Shown: piece after piece, positions 7,317 through 14,004 of the stretch
How positions within the stretch are numbered: the first letter of the stretch is position 1
How the letters are laid out: each line of letters opens with the position of its first letter
NCBI GenBank assembly: GCA_031254715.1
Contig: JAIRTY010000025.1
Coordinates: 1-17,214 of the forward strand
Source of the DNA: Nocardiopsaceae bacterium
GTDB taxonomy: Bacteria > Actinomycetota > Actinomycetes > Streptosporangiales > Streptosporangiaceae
DNA: 17,214 nt
Reading direction: 5' to 3'
The notes under the pieces: generated by a model
Seen by the model: the letters and a program-made list of their open reading frames with translations, nothing else
Told to the model about the DNA's origin: nothing
Databases searched by the model: none
Program-made: the position numbers and the translations under genes

Positions 7317-7523
7317 TCAGTGATCAGCCGGGCAGCGGCGGGTAGCAGGCGAGGATCCCGGGCCTGACTCGGCGAAGACCGGCACCCCCGCCGCGCTGAG
7401 CGCCGCCAGGTCGCGGTAGATCGTGCGGACCGACACGCCAGCCTCGGCGGCCAGGTCGCCGGCGGTCATCCGGCCCCGGGCCTGCAGCAGCAGGACCAGG
7501 GACACCAGCCGGTCGGCGCGCAC
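7317..7523 (-). pseudogene. WYL/DeoR-type (YafY-like) regulator remnant, N-terminal HTH only
   Basis: The 68-codon frame starts at GTG 7523. It gives RADRLVSLVLLLQARG, then MTAGDLAAEAGVSVRTIYRDL and AALSAAGVPVFAESGPG, a textbook HTH_11 domain of WYL regulators. The homology stops at SGPG, near 7365, and is followed by 12 unrelated residues and a stop. The full protein is usually 230-320 residues with a WYL ligand domain, all absent here. It is divergent from the transglutaminase-like gene and shares the strong palindrome at 7543-7567, its probable operator. The fragment may still make a DNA-binding peptide, but it would lack the sensing half. Confidence 0.74.
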
Positions 7524-7542
7524 GCCCGCAGGCTAGCTCACA

Positions 7543-7567
7543 ATCGCTGACACAAGGTGTCAGCGAT
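7543..7567. promoter_or_regulatory. Long perfect palindrome between the WYL remnant and the transglutaminase-like gene
   Basis: The arms ATCGCTGACAC and GTGTCAGCGAT (11 bp each, no mismatch) are separated by 3 bases. It lies 19 bases upstream of both starts (GTG 7523 minus, ATG 7588 plus). The TGACAC/GTGTCA core and the central position mark it as an operator for a dimeric regulator, most likely the WYL-type protein whose HTH lies next to it. A possible -10 for the plus-strand gene is GATACT at 7575-7580, which would make that transcript leaderless. Confidence 0.72.
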
Positions 7568-7587
7568 CCCCGCGGATACTGGCAGCC

Positions 7588-8478
7588 ATGCAACTCCGCG
7601 ACCAGTCATCACTCGCGTTCTACACCCGGCCGGCCGCTATGACCTCCGCCGGAAGCTACGCGCCGCTGCTGGAGCCGCTGCCCGGCGATGCCGGCGGGCT
7701 CGCCGCCGTCGCGCACGGCCTGCTGATCCACGAGCACATGGCGCAGGGCTACGGGGTGACGCTCTCCGAGCAGGACCGGGCCAGCGTCCACATCCGCCCC
7801 GTCGAGCAGCTGCTGGCCCAGATCACGGCCCGCGACGACCGGCCGCTGGGGACCGCCCGGGCGCCGTCGGCAAGGCTGCCGGTCAACTGCCGCCACTTCA
7901 CCGTGCTGCTGACCGCGATGCTGCGCGCGAAGGGCACGCCGGCCAGGGCACGGTGCGGATTCGGCGGCTACTTCGGTACCGGCAGCTTCGAGGACCACTG
8001 GGTCTGCGAGTACTGGCACGAGCCCGGGCAGCGCTGGGTCCTGGCTGACGCGCAGATCGACGACCGGCAGCGGGAGTGGTTCCCGATCGGCTTCGACGTC
8101 ACCGACGTGCCGCGCGACCGCTTCCTGGTCGCCGGGCAGGCGTGGCAGCGGTACCGGTCCGGCGCGGCCGACCCGGCCAGGTTCGGGCTGAGCATGATCG
8201 GCGAGGCGGGCGACTGGTGGATCGCCGGCAACCTCATGCGTGACGCCGCCGCGCTGCGCAACACCGAACTGCTGCCCTGGGACTGCTGGGGCGCGATGCC
8301 CGGCCCGGCCGACCCGATCGGCGCCGATCTCGCCGCGCTGTTCGACCGGCTCGCCGTCCTCACCCAGGACCCGGACGCCAGCTTCGCCGAGCTGCGGCGG
8401 CTCTGCGAGACCGATGACCGCCTCCGGGTCCCGCCGGTGGTCAGGAACGACGTCCGGCAGCGTGATGAGCCCGTCTGA
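7588..8478 (+). CDS. Transglutaminase-like domain protein
   Basis: A 296-residue, apparently cytoplasmic protein with a transglutaminase/protease-fold core at about residues 60-160. The Cys-His-Asp triad can be read as Cys101 in LPVNCRHF, His137 in FEDHWVCEYW and Asp154 in WVLADAQID, with the usual aromatic residues around the His. Bacterial members act as proteases, peptide N-glycanases or amidases, so the reaction here is not known. No signal peptide or membrane segment is seen. The start ATG 7588 has no clear Shine-Dalgarno sequence and may be leaderless. The gene is divergent from the truncated WYL regulator and probably was controlled by it through the palindrome at 7543-7567. Confidence 0.82.
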   Translation: MQLRDQSSLAFYTRPAAMTSAGSYAPLLEPLPGDAGGLAAVAHGLLIHEHMAQGYGVTLSEQDRASVHIRPVEQLLAQITARDDRPLGTARAPSARLPVNCRHFTVLLTAMLRAKGTPARARCGFGGYFGTGSFEDHWVCEYWHEPGQRWVLADAQIDDRQREWFPIGFDVTDVPRDRFLVAGQAWQRYRSGAADPARFGLSMIGEAGDWWIAGNLMRDAAALRNTELLPWDCWGAMPGPADPIGADLAALFDRLAVLTQDPDASFAELRRLCETDDRLRVPPVVRNDVRQRDEPV

Positions 8479-8501
8479 CCCGGTCAGTTCCCTGTGACAA
8501 G

Positions 8502-8537
8502 CCGGGCTTGCCCGCCCGGCCGCGTGGGCAGGCCCGG
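8502..8537. terminator. Bidirectional hairpin terminator between convergent genes
   Basis: A 12-bp stem with one G-U type pair, left arm CCGGGCTTGCCC and right arm GGGCAGGCCCGG, has a 12-base loop. It fills the 65-base gap between the stop of the transglutaminase-like gene (8478) and the stop of the minus-strand gene (8544). Confidence 0.7.
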
Positions 8538-8543
8538 GCGCCG

Positions 8544-9140
8544 CTACCGCAGCACGGCCACCGCTGATGCCGCGAGCTTCGACCCGCGCTGCGTCCCCAG
8601 CACCAGCATCCGGGCCCCGCGCGTGACCGCGCTGGCCGACGCGGGCTGGCCCGCCTTCCGGTAGCTGGTCGAGGACTGCTCGGTGACCGTCAGCGTCCGG
8701 CCCGCCGCCGTCTTGAGCGTGAACCCGGAGCCGGACACGCTGCCCACGGTGCCGGAGACGACGCTGCCGAACGGCGTGGTCACGGTCCGGCCGGAGGCCA
8801 GGGGCGCGAGCTTCGCTCGCGGCCCGCCGGGCACGACCTGGGCGAACGGCGGGGCCAGCCGGGCGTGCACCCGTCCCAGCCGGAGCCTGCCCGCCGCGCC
8901 GGGCGGGGCGACCTGCATCATGCCGGGAAGGACCCTGACCTGTCCCGGCCCCGCGAACGGGCGGTTCACGGTGACCGCCGACGGCGACGTGGCCCAGCCG
9001 ACCGAGACCGGGACCAGGGCGCCGACCAGCGCGGCGGCGACCACCCACCCGGTTGCCGGGTGCGCAAGCACGCCGCGTGCCCTCCGGGCCCGCCCGGGCC
9101 TGCCCGCTGGCTGCTGAGGTTCGGTGACCGGTTCGCTCAC
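8544..9140 (-). CDS. Membrane-anchored DUF5666-like protein, probable target of the adjacent two-component system
   Basis: From GTG 9140 the product has 198 residues. The start is chosen because AAGAAGG lies 8 bases before it; a GTG three codons earlier overlaps that element. The N-terminus is short, cytoplasmic and Arg-rich. One membrane helix (about residues 30-51, GWVVAAALVGALVPVSVGWA) follows, so the rest should face outward. The last 75 residues (GSVVSGTVGSVSGSGFTLKT, then LTVTEQSSTSYRKAG and a closing LAASAVAVL) resemble the small beta-barrel DUF5666 domain. The middle is Pro/Gly-rich linker. It follows the kinase gene on the same strand after 90 bases, and a copy of the putative response-regulator box lies upstream. 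Function unknown; an envelope role is inferred. Confidence 0.75.
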   Translation of the reverse strand: MSEPVTEPQQPAGRPGRARRARGVLAHPATGWVVAAALVGALVPVSVGWATSPSAVTVNRPFAGPGQVRVLPGMMQVAPPGAAGRLRLGRVHARLAPPFAQVVPGGPRAKLAPLASGRTVTTPFGSVVSGTVGSVSGSGFTLKTAAGRTLTVTEQSSTSYRKAGQPASASAVTRGARMLVLGTQRGSKLAASAVAVLR

Positions 9141-9230
9141 GAAACACACCTTCTTACATTCCGAACGGTCTTGTCCGTCCGGCTGCCGGTAATCCGCACA
9201 GTGCCCGCCCGGGGCGGGCCACCGCCATCA

Positions 9231-10841
9231 TCATCGGTGGCTGATCTCAGCGGGCCGCTCGGATTGCGTGTGAGTTTCGCGTGAACCGGCGGCGGGCAGG
9301 GCGAGCCGGACCCGCAGTCCGTGCGGGTGGTTGAGCGCCGCCGTGACCGTGCCGTCATGCGTGATCGCTGCCGCGGCGACGATGGCAAGCCCGAGGCCGG
9401 ACCCGGGGCGCCCGGATGGCGCCGTGGCCCGGTAGAAGCGGTCGAAGATGCGCGGGAGCCGGTCGGCCGGTACGCCCGGGCCGTCGTCGCTGACCTCGAC
9501 GATGACGCTGCCGTCCTGCCGGGCGGCGGTCACGGTGGCGACGGTGCCGCCGGGGGTGTGGGTATGCACGTTGGCGAGCAGGTTGTCGACGGCCCGGCGC
9601 AGCAGTTCCTCGTCGCCGGTAGCCGCGAGCCCGGGGGCGATGCGGGTCAGGAATTCCCGCTGCGGGTCGGCGGCCTGGGCCCGCTCGGCGCAGCCGGCGA
9701 CCACGGCGGTGACGTCGACCGGTTCCTGCCGCTGGCCGGGGTACTGGTCGAGCCGGGCCAGCCGCAGCATGTCGTCGACCAGCCCGCTCATGCGCTGCGC
9801 CTCCAGCGCGATGCGCCGCATGGCCTCGTCCACCTGCGGCTTGCTGGCGAGCGCGCCCTGCTGGTAGAGCTCGGCGTTGGCGCGCAGCGACGCCAGCGGC
9901 GTGCGCAGCTCATGGCTGGCATCGGCGAAGAACCGCCGGGTTGCCTCCTGGCCGGCCTCGCGCTCGGCCACCGACACCTCGATGCGGGTGAGCATCCCGT
10001 TCAGGGCCGCCCCGAGGCGGCCCACCTCGGTCCGCGGGTCGGCCTGGCCGACCCGGTCGGTGAGGTCGCCGGCGGTGATGCGGTCCGCCTGCGCGGCCAT
10101 CGTCGCGATCGGCCGCAGCCCGCGGCGTACCAGCCAGCCGATGCCCACGGCCACGACCAGGCCGGCCACCACCGACCCGATGATGACGATGAGCTCGAGC
10201 CGGCCCACGGCCCGGCTGACCCCGGCCAGGCTGGTGGTGGCGATGAGCATGCCGCCGCCTGGATAGGGGCCGGTCAGCATGCGCAGCTCCCCGCTCCGGT
10301 CGGTCACCGTCCAGCCCTGCCACCAGCCGTGCCGGTTGACCACGGCCGGCAGGTCCCGCCGCGCGAGCGGGATGCCGCCGATGGTTACCCCTTTGACGGT
10401 GACCTTCGGGGAGACTCCCCGCACGGTGCGGCCGGACAGGAGCGTGACCGAGAACGGCTGCAGGAGGGGTGCCCGCAGGTCCGGCCTGGCCGCAGGCTTG
10501 ACGTGGCGCGGCACCTGCTGGCGGGCCGGCAGCCGCTGCCCGGGCGGGGGGCGAACGAAATGCGCGCCGCGCGGGGGCGCGGCCGGGGAAAGCGCCTGGG
10601 CCTGCCGGTACACGTTCAGGACGCTCCGGAGCTGCCCGTCGGTCTGGCTGAGCAGGTAGCCGCGGAACACGCTGACCGCGGCGAAGTCGAACGCCACCAG
10701 CGCGATCACGGTGACCCCCAGCACCCCGGCCAGCACCTTGGTGCGCAGCTGCGCCCGCCGCAGCCGGGACCAGGCCCGCCCGGGCAACCCCCGCCGGAGC
10801 CAGCCGGTCCAGCGGGCCCGCCGTGGCAGCCTAGGCCGCAT
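9231..10841 (-). CDS. Sensor histidine kinase (HAMP-HisKA-HATPase_c)
   Basis: A 536-residue membrane kinase. TM1 is at about 36-58 and TM2 at about 216-238, with a 155-residue extracellular sensor region that is Pro-rich in its first half. A HAMP linker follows (RGLRPIATMAAQADRITAGD). The HisKA domain has phospho-acceptor His310 in FFADASHELRTPLASLR. The ATPase domain shows the N box (DNLLANVHTHTP, 419-430), G1 (DDGPGVP), F box (FDRFYR) and G2 (GSGLGLAIV). The start ATG 10841 overlaps the last 11 bases of the response-regulator gene, so the two are translationally coupled. The general layout is that of actinobacterial MtrB/PrrB-like kinases. The signal cannot be deduced; an envelope cue is likely. 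Confidence 0.94.
   Translation of the reverse strand: MRPRLPRRARWTGWLRRGLPGRAWSRLRRAQLRTKVLAGVLGVTVIALVAFDFAAVSVFRGYLLSQTDGQLRSVLNVYRQAQALSPAAPPRGAHFVRPPPGQRLPARQQVPRHVKPAARPDLRAPLLQPFSVTLLSGRTVRGVSPKVTVKGVTIGGIPLARRDLPAVVNRHGWWQGWTVTDRSGELRMLTGPYPGGGMLIATTSLAGVSRAVGRLELIVIIGSVVAGLVVAVGIGWLVRRGLRPIATMAAQADRITAGDLTDRVGQADPRTEVGRLGAALNGMLTRIEVSVAEREAGQEATRRFFADASHELRTPLASLRANAELYQQGALASKPQVDEAMRRIALEAQRMSGLVDDMLRLARLDQYPGQRQEPVDVTAVVAGCAERAQAADPQREFLTRIAPGLAATGDEELLRRAVDNLLANVHTHTPGGTVATVTAARQDGSVIVEVSDDGPGVPADRLPRIFDRFYRATAPSGRPGSGLGLAIVAAAAITHDGTVTAALNHPHGLRVRLALPAAGSRETHTQSERPAEISHR
9261..9286 (-). promoter_or_regulatory. Putative response-regulator box upstream of the DUF5666-like gene
   Basis: These 26 bases, inside the last codons of the kinase gene, match 20 of 26 with the element at 11623-11648, in the same orientation relative to the downstream gene. 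The shared core is GAGTTTC-N2-GTGAAC. It lies about 120 bases before the GTG at 9140. It would give that gene its own regulated promoter inside the operon. Confidence 0.5.
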
Positions 10842-11571
10842 CGGGACCTGCCGGGTCGCCGGGCCGCGGCAGCCGGAGGCTGTAGCCGACCCCGCGCTGG
10901 GTGTGGATCAGGTCAGGCCCGGACTCGGCCAGCTTGCGCCGCAGGTAGGCGATGTACGTCGAGACGACGGTGCTGGAGCCGCCGAAATCGTAGTCCCACA
11001 CGTGCGCCAGCAGCTGCGCCCTGGTCAGCACCCGGCCCGGGTTGAGCATCAGGTAGCGCAGCAGCCGGAACTCGGTCGGCGACAGGTCGATCAGGCGGCC
11101 GCCCCGCCTGACCTCGTAGCTGTCCTGGTCGAGCCGGATGTCCGCGAACGTCAGCACCGCGCCGGCGGGACCCGGCCGGGTGCGGCGGAGCACGGACCGG
11201 ATCCGGGCCGCGAGCTCCTCCAGCCCGAACGGCTTGGTCAGGTAGTCGTCGCCGCCGATGGTCAGCCCCGCGACCTTGTCTTCCCTCGTGTCGCGAGCGG
11301 TCAGGAAGATCACCGGCACCCGGCAGCCGTCCCGGCGCAGCCGGGTGACCACCTCGAACCCGTCCACGTCGGGCAGCATCACATCCAGCACGACCAGGTC
11401 GAACGGCCTCTCCCGGGCCAGTCGCAGCGCGCCGCTGCCGGTGTCCGAGGTGGTGACCGTGAATCCCAGGAACCGGAGCGAGGCGGCGACCGCGTCGCGC
11501 AGGAACGGCTCGTCGTCGACCACCAGCAGCTCGCCGCTGGCGGGGGACGGGACCGGTGCCGGGTCAATCAT
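10831..11571 (-). CDS. OmpR/PhoB-family response regulator
   Basis: A 246-residue regulator. The receiver domain (about 14-125) has the acidic pair Asp19/Asp20, phospho-acceptor Asp63 (VVLDVMLPD), Thr91 and Lys113 (LTKPF). The C-terminal winged helix (about 140-235) is clear: DLSPTEFRLLRYLMLNPGRV, LTRAQLLAHVWDYDF, STVVSTYIAYLRRKL, and the wing IHTQRGVGYSLR. ATG 11571 has GGAAGGAG 7 bases upstream. It is the first gene of a minus-strand group with the kinase and the DUF5666-like gene, and a direct-repeat box 52-77 bases upstream suggests autoregulation. Confidence 0.95.
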   Translation of the reverse strand: MIDPAPVPSPASGELLVVDDEPFLRDAVAASLRFLGFTVTTSDTGSGALRLARERPFDLVVLDVMLPDVDGFEVVTRLRRDGCRVPVIFLTARDTREDKVAGLTIGGDDYLTKPFGLEELAARIRSVLRRTRPGPAGAVLTFADIRLDQDSYEVRRGGRLIDLSPTEFRLLRYLMLNPGRVLTRAQLLAHVWDYDFGGSSTVVSTYIAYLRRKLAESGPDLIHTQRGVGYSLRLPRPGDPAGPDAA

Positions 11572-11622
11572 GGCTTCGCTCCTTCCCGGTCATCCGACCA
11601 GGCCAGTCTCGGCGCCAGATGC

Positions 11623-11648
11623 GGTTTTCATGCGAGTTTCATGTGAAC
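11623..11648 (-). promoter_or_regulatory. Direct-repeat response-regulator box upstream of the regulator gene
   Basis: TTTCATG occurs at 11626-11632 and again at 11637-11643, exactly 11 bases apart, followed by TGAAC. Tandem half-sites one helical turn apart are the usual target of OmpR/PhoB-type dimers. It lies in the 119-base gap between the divergent regulator and egtE-like genes, so it could act on both. A closely related element recurs at 9261-9286. Confidence 0.62.
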
Positions 11649-11690
11649 GGGGATCGTCGCCGGCCGGCCCGTCGGGCAGACTGGGCGGGC

Positions 11691-12836
11691 ATGGGACAGG
11701 GCCGGGACGGGGAATGGCAGCAATGGCGGGCGCGGCGGCCGCCCTCGCGGCAGATCCACCTGGACACGGCCGCGGCCGGGCGGAGCTCAGCCGAGACGCT
11801 GCGCGTCACCGCGGCGCACGCTGAGCGGGAGGCGGTCGTCGGCGCCTACGTGGCCCAGGCCGAGGCGGCGCCGGTGCTGGCCGAGGGCCGGGCGGCGCTG
11901 GCGGGTCTGCTCGGGGTCGCGGCGGACGGGCTGGCGTTCACCGAGAGCGCGACGGCGGCCAGGGACGCGCTGCTGGCGGCATGGCCGCTGCCCGCTGGCG
12001 GGACGGTGGCGGTGGCGCCCAGCGAGTGGGGGCCCAACCTGTTCGCGTTCAGCAGCCGCGGCCTGGCCCTCACCGAGCTGGCGGTCGGCAGCGACGGCGC
12101 GGTTGACCTCGAGCGGCTGGCGCGGCTGCTGGCCGATCAGCCGCCGGCCCTGGTGCACCTGACCCAGGTTGCCTCGCATCGCGGGCTGGTCCAGCCGGTG
12201 GCGGCGGCGGCCGCGCTGTGCCGCGCGGCTGGCGTGCCGCTGTGGGTGGATGCCGCCCAGGCGCTCGGTCACGCCGACACCGCCACCGGCGCGGACGCGG
12301 TCTACGCGACCAGCCGGAAGTGGCTGGCCGGGCCGCGCGGAGTCGGGCTGCTGGGCGTGTCCGAGCCCGGCTGGGAGCGGCTCCGGGTGAGCGCGTCCCC
12401 GCTCGAGCTCTCCTCCCTGCCCGACGGCACCTCCCCGGTCCGGCTGCTGGAATCGCACGAGGCCAACGTCGCCGGGCGGGTAGGCCTGTGCGCGGCGGTC
12501 CGGCAGTACCTTGCCGCCGGGCCGGCCCGGGTGCGGCAGCGGCTGGCCGAGGCCGGCCGGCTGACCAGGGAGACCCTGGCCGGGCTGCCCGGCTGGGAAG
12601 TGGTGGGCCCGGCCGGCGCCCCCGCGGCCATCACCGGACTCCGCCCGGCGGCCGGGCAGGACGTCGGCGGGGTCCGGGACCGGCTGCTGGCCGAGCACGG
12701 GATCCTCACCACCGCCTCGCACCCGGCCCGGGCGCCGCGCGACATGACCGGCCCGCTGCTGCGGGTCAGCCCGCACGTGGACGTTACCGCCGGCGACCTC
12801 GGCAAGCTCCGCGACGCGCTGGCCGCGATGAGCTGA
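11691..12836 (+). CDS. egtE: PLP-dependent class V aminotransferase-fold enzyme, EgtE-like
   Basis: 381 residues from ATG 11691. The frame is open further upstream, but that part covers the regulator promoter and has no family sequence. The protein closely resembles ergothioneine-pathway EgtE, the pyridoxal-phosphate C-S lyase that releases ergothioneine from its cysteine-sulfoxide conjugate. Visible features are the N-terminal IHLDTAAAGRSS, EWGPNL, VHLTQVASHRGLVQP, the cofactor Asp187 in LWVDAAQALG, the Schiff-base Lys210 in ATSRKWLAGPRGVG, and the C-terminal LLRVSPHVD. No other egt gene lies in the window, so a related lyase with another substrate remains possible. The ribosome binding site is weak. 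It is divergent from the response regulator gene. Confidence 0.8.
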   Translation: MGQGRDGEWQQWRARRPPSRQIHLDTAAAGRSSAETLRVTAAHAEREAVVGAYVAQAEAAPVLAEGRAALAGLLGVAADGLAFTESATAARDALLAAWPLPAGGTVAVAPSEWGPNLFAFSSRGLALTELAVGSDGAVDLERLARLLADQPPALVHLTQVASHRGLVQPVAAAAALCRAAGVPLWVDAAQALGHADTATGADAVYATSRKWLAGPRGVGLLGVSEPGWERLRVSASPLELSSLPDGTSPVRLLESHEANVAGRVGLCAAVRQYLAAGPARVRQRLAEAGRLTRETLAGLPGWEVVGPAGAPAAITGLRPAAGQDVGGVRDRLLAEHGILTTASHPARAPRDMTGPLLRVSPHVDVTAGDLGKLRDALAAMS

Positions 12837-12838
12837 CC

Positions 12839-12880
12839 CGGCTCAGGAGCCGCGTGCCGGTGCCCCGATCAGGGCTCCTG
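12839..12880. terminator. Overlapping hairpins between convergent egtE-like and HEPN genes
   Basis: Two mutually exclusive stems share sequence. CGGCTC/GAGCCG with a 2-base loop lies at 12839-12852. CAGGAGCC/GGCTCCTG lies at 12844-12851 and 12873-12880, the latter running into the HEPN stop region. They follow the egtE-like stop by 2 bases and would act on both converging transcripts. Confidence 0.5.
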
Positions 12881-13342
12881 CCTGGCCGCGAACAGCGCGA
12901 GCTGGGGTAGTAGATGGCTGGCAGCGGCAATGAGCCGCCGGGCAACTTCCACAGCCTCCGCTGCCTCCTCCCGGCTGGCCGTATCGGATGGCAGATGCGG
13001 GTATTCAAGTTCGTTGCGGCGGCGCCGGAGCCCTCCAAACGGCCGGAAACCGTCTCCGAACTGGGCCCGGACAGCGCGTTCGACCGCATAGTGACCCCCG
13101 CCGGTAGTGGCGCGGATACCTTGCTGCGCGAGCAGGGCAATACAGGCGAACCGGGCGGCATCGTAAGCCAGCACGTAGGCGCTGTACGGGTCGGCGGAAG
13201 CTAACCCAGCGGCGGTGGCCGCTGTCTTCTGGGCCTGCTCGAGCAGCGGCGTGCCGTCGGCCGCTGCTCCTGTCACAGGTTCGAGTTCGCTGCGGGCAAG
13301 TAGCTGCTCTATCTCGGCTTCGCCCCGCATCCACCTGCTCAT
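12869..13342 (-). CDS. HEPN-domain toxin of a HEPN-MNT module
   Basis: A 157-residue all-helical protein. Central SAYVLAYDAARFACIALLAQQGIR and GGGHYAVERAVRAQF are typical HEPN helices. The catalytic RNase motif is R-N-x5-H: Arg109, Asn110 and His116 in RRRRNELEYPH. HEPN proteins of this type are ribonucleases that cut RNA when released from their nucleotidyltransferase partner. The ATG overlaps the antitoxin stop (ATGA at 13339-13342), so translation is coupled and antitoxin is made first. A second Met at codon 5 is an alternative start. The usual HepT motif RX4HXY is not kept; Tyr114 lies inside the motif, before His116. Toxicity is inferred from family and gene order. Confidence 0.8.
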   Translation of the reverse strand: MSRWMRGEAEIEQLLARSELEPVTGAAADGTPLLEQAQKTAATAAGLASADPYSAYVLAYDAARFACIALLAQQGIRATTGGGHYAVERAVRAQFGDGFRPFGGLRRRRNELEYPHLPSDTASREEAAEAVEVARRLIAAASHLLPQLALFAARQEP

Positions 13343-13968
13343 GGCTGTGCCGTCCCGGCATCGGCACGTTGCTCGGCGGGCTCGTCATCATCTGGCATGA
13401 GAACCTCCACGAACGGGCCGGACTTGATCTGGTGCACGAGCGGGTCGGATGCTTGCCGCCAGGTTTCCTGGGTCCGGAGCACCGGGTTGACGGGCATCCC
13501 GAGGCGCTGTTGCGCACGGTCCGCCGCGTCATATACGTCGTCCCGGCTCGGCCGCCCGACGACCAGAACATCCAGATCGTTCGGAGGCTTTCCTGGCCGC
13601 TCCAGGTATCGGGCAGCCCAGGAGCCGAAGATCAGCACCAGATCGGCTCCTTCCAGGCCAGCAAACTCCTCGCCTACCACCTGCAACGGGCCCCAGGACA
13701 GGAGCAGCAACTCGGTCAGCGCTCCGGTGAGACGGTTGTCTGGGTTGGCCCTTACCAGCACTGAACGCCCGATCAGCCGACGCCGCAGCAGGCCCGCGTC
13801 CGTGAGGCGCTTCACCTCGCCGTGCACTGTGCTCGGAGCAGCCCCGAAGCGCTCTGCCAGGCCTGTCACGGTGTGCTCGGTGTCCGGGTGCAGGACCAGG
13901 GCGGCCAGGATGTCGGCTTGCAGGCGCGATCGAAAAATAGGCAGAAGCGCCGGAGCCGCACTTCGCAT
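13339..13968 (-). CDS. Winged-helix plus MNT nucleotidyltransferase antitoxin
   Basis: A 209-residue fusion. Residues 1-75 form an ArsR/MarR-like winged helix (LQADILAALVLHPDTEHTV, LAERFGAAPSTVHGEVKRL, then the wing LLRRRLIGRSVLVRANP). Residues 95-200 form a minimal nucleotidyltransferase with Gly115-Ser116 (IFGSWAARY) and Asp131/Asp133 (NDLDVLVVG). MNT partners of HEPN toxins are known (MntA) to neutralise by AMPylating the toxin; whether this member does so is inference. The spacing from GS to DxD is 14 residues, longer than the GSX10DXD of short MNTs. The fused HTH suggests it also represses its own promoter, where two ATTCGG repeats lie. ATG 13968 begins directly at the predicted transcript start. 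Confidence 0.85.
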   Translation of the reverse strand: MRSAAPALLPIFRSRLQADILAALVLHPDTEHTVTGLAERFGAAPSTVHGEVKRLTDAGLLRRRLIGRSVLVRANPDNRLTGALTELLLLSWGPLQVVGEEFAGLEGADLVLIFGSWAARYLERPGKPPNDLDVLVVGRPSRDDVYDAADRAQQRLGMPVNPVLRTQETWRQASDPLVHQIKSGPFVEVLMPDDDEPAEQRADAGTAQP

Positions 13969-14004
13969 AAACCGAATATATCTTCAGCTTATCCGAATCG
14001 TCAA
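13969..14004 (-). promoter_or_regulatory. Near-consensus leaderless promoter/operator of the MNT-HEPN operon
   Basis: Read on the minus strand: TTGACG (14004-13999), an 18-base spacer, TATATT (13980-13975), 6 bases, then the ATG at 13968. Transcription should begin at the A of the start codon. Two ATTCGG direct repeats, 21 bases apart, lie just after the -35 and across the -10, well placed for repression by the antitoxin HTH. Most of the element lies inside the last codons of the upstream MFS gene. Confidence 0.75.

Noticed and set aside
7609..9147. 512-codon minus-strand open frame across two convergent genes
   Set aside because: Antisense to the transglutaminase-like gene and out of frame with the DUF5666-like gene; no motif.
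9321..11045. 574-codon plus-strand open frame
   Set aside because: Antisense to the sensor kinase and response regulator, both of which have full family motifs; the translation is low-complexity.
11556..11690. Upstream extension of the EgtE-like frame
   Set aside because: Covers the divergent promoter and response-regulator box, and family homology begins after 11691.
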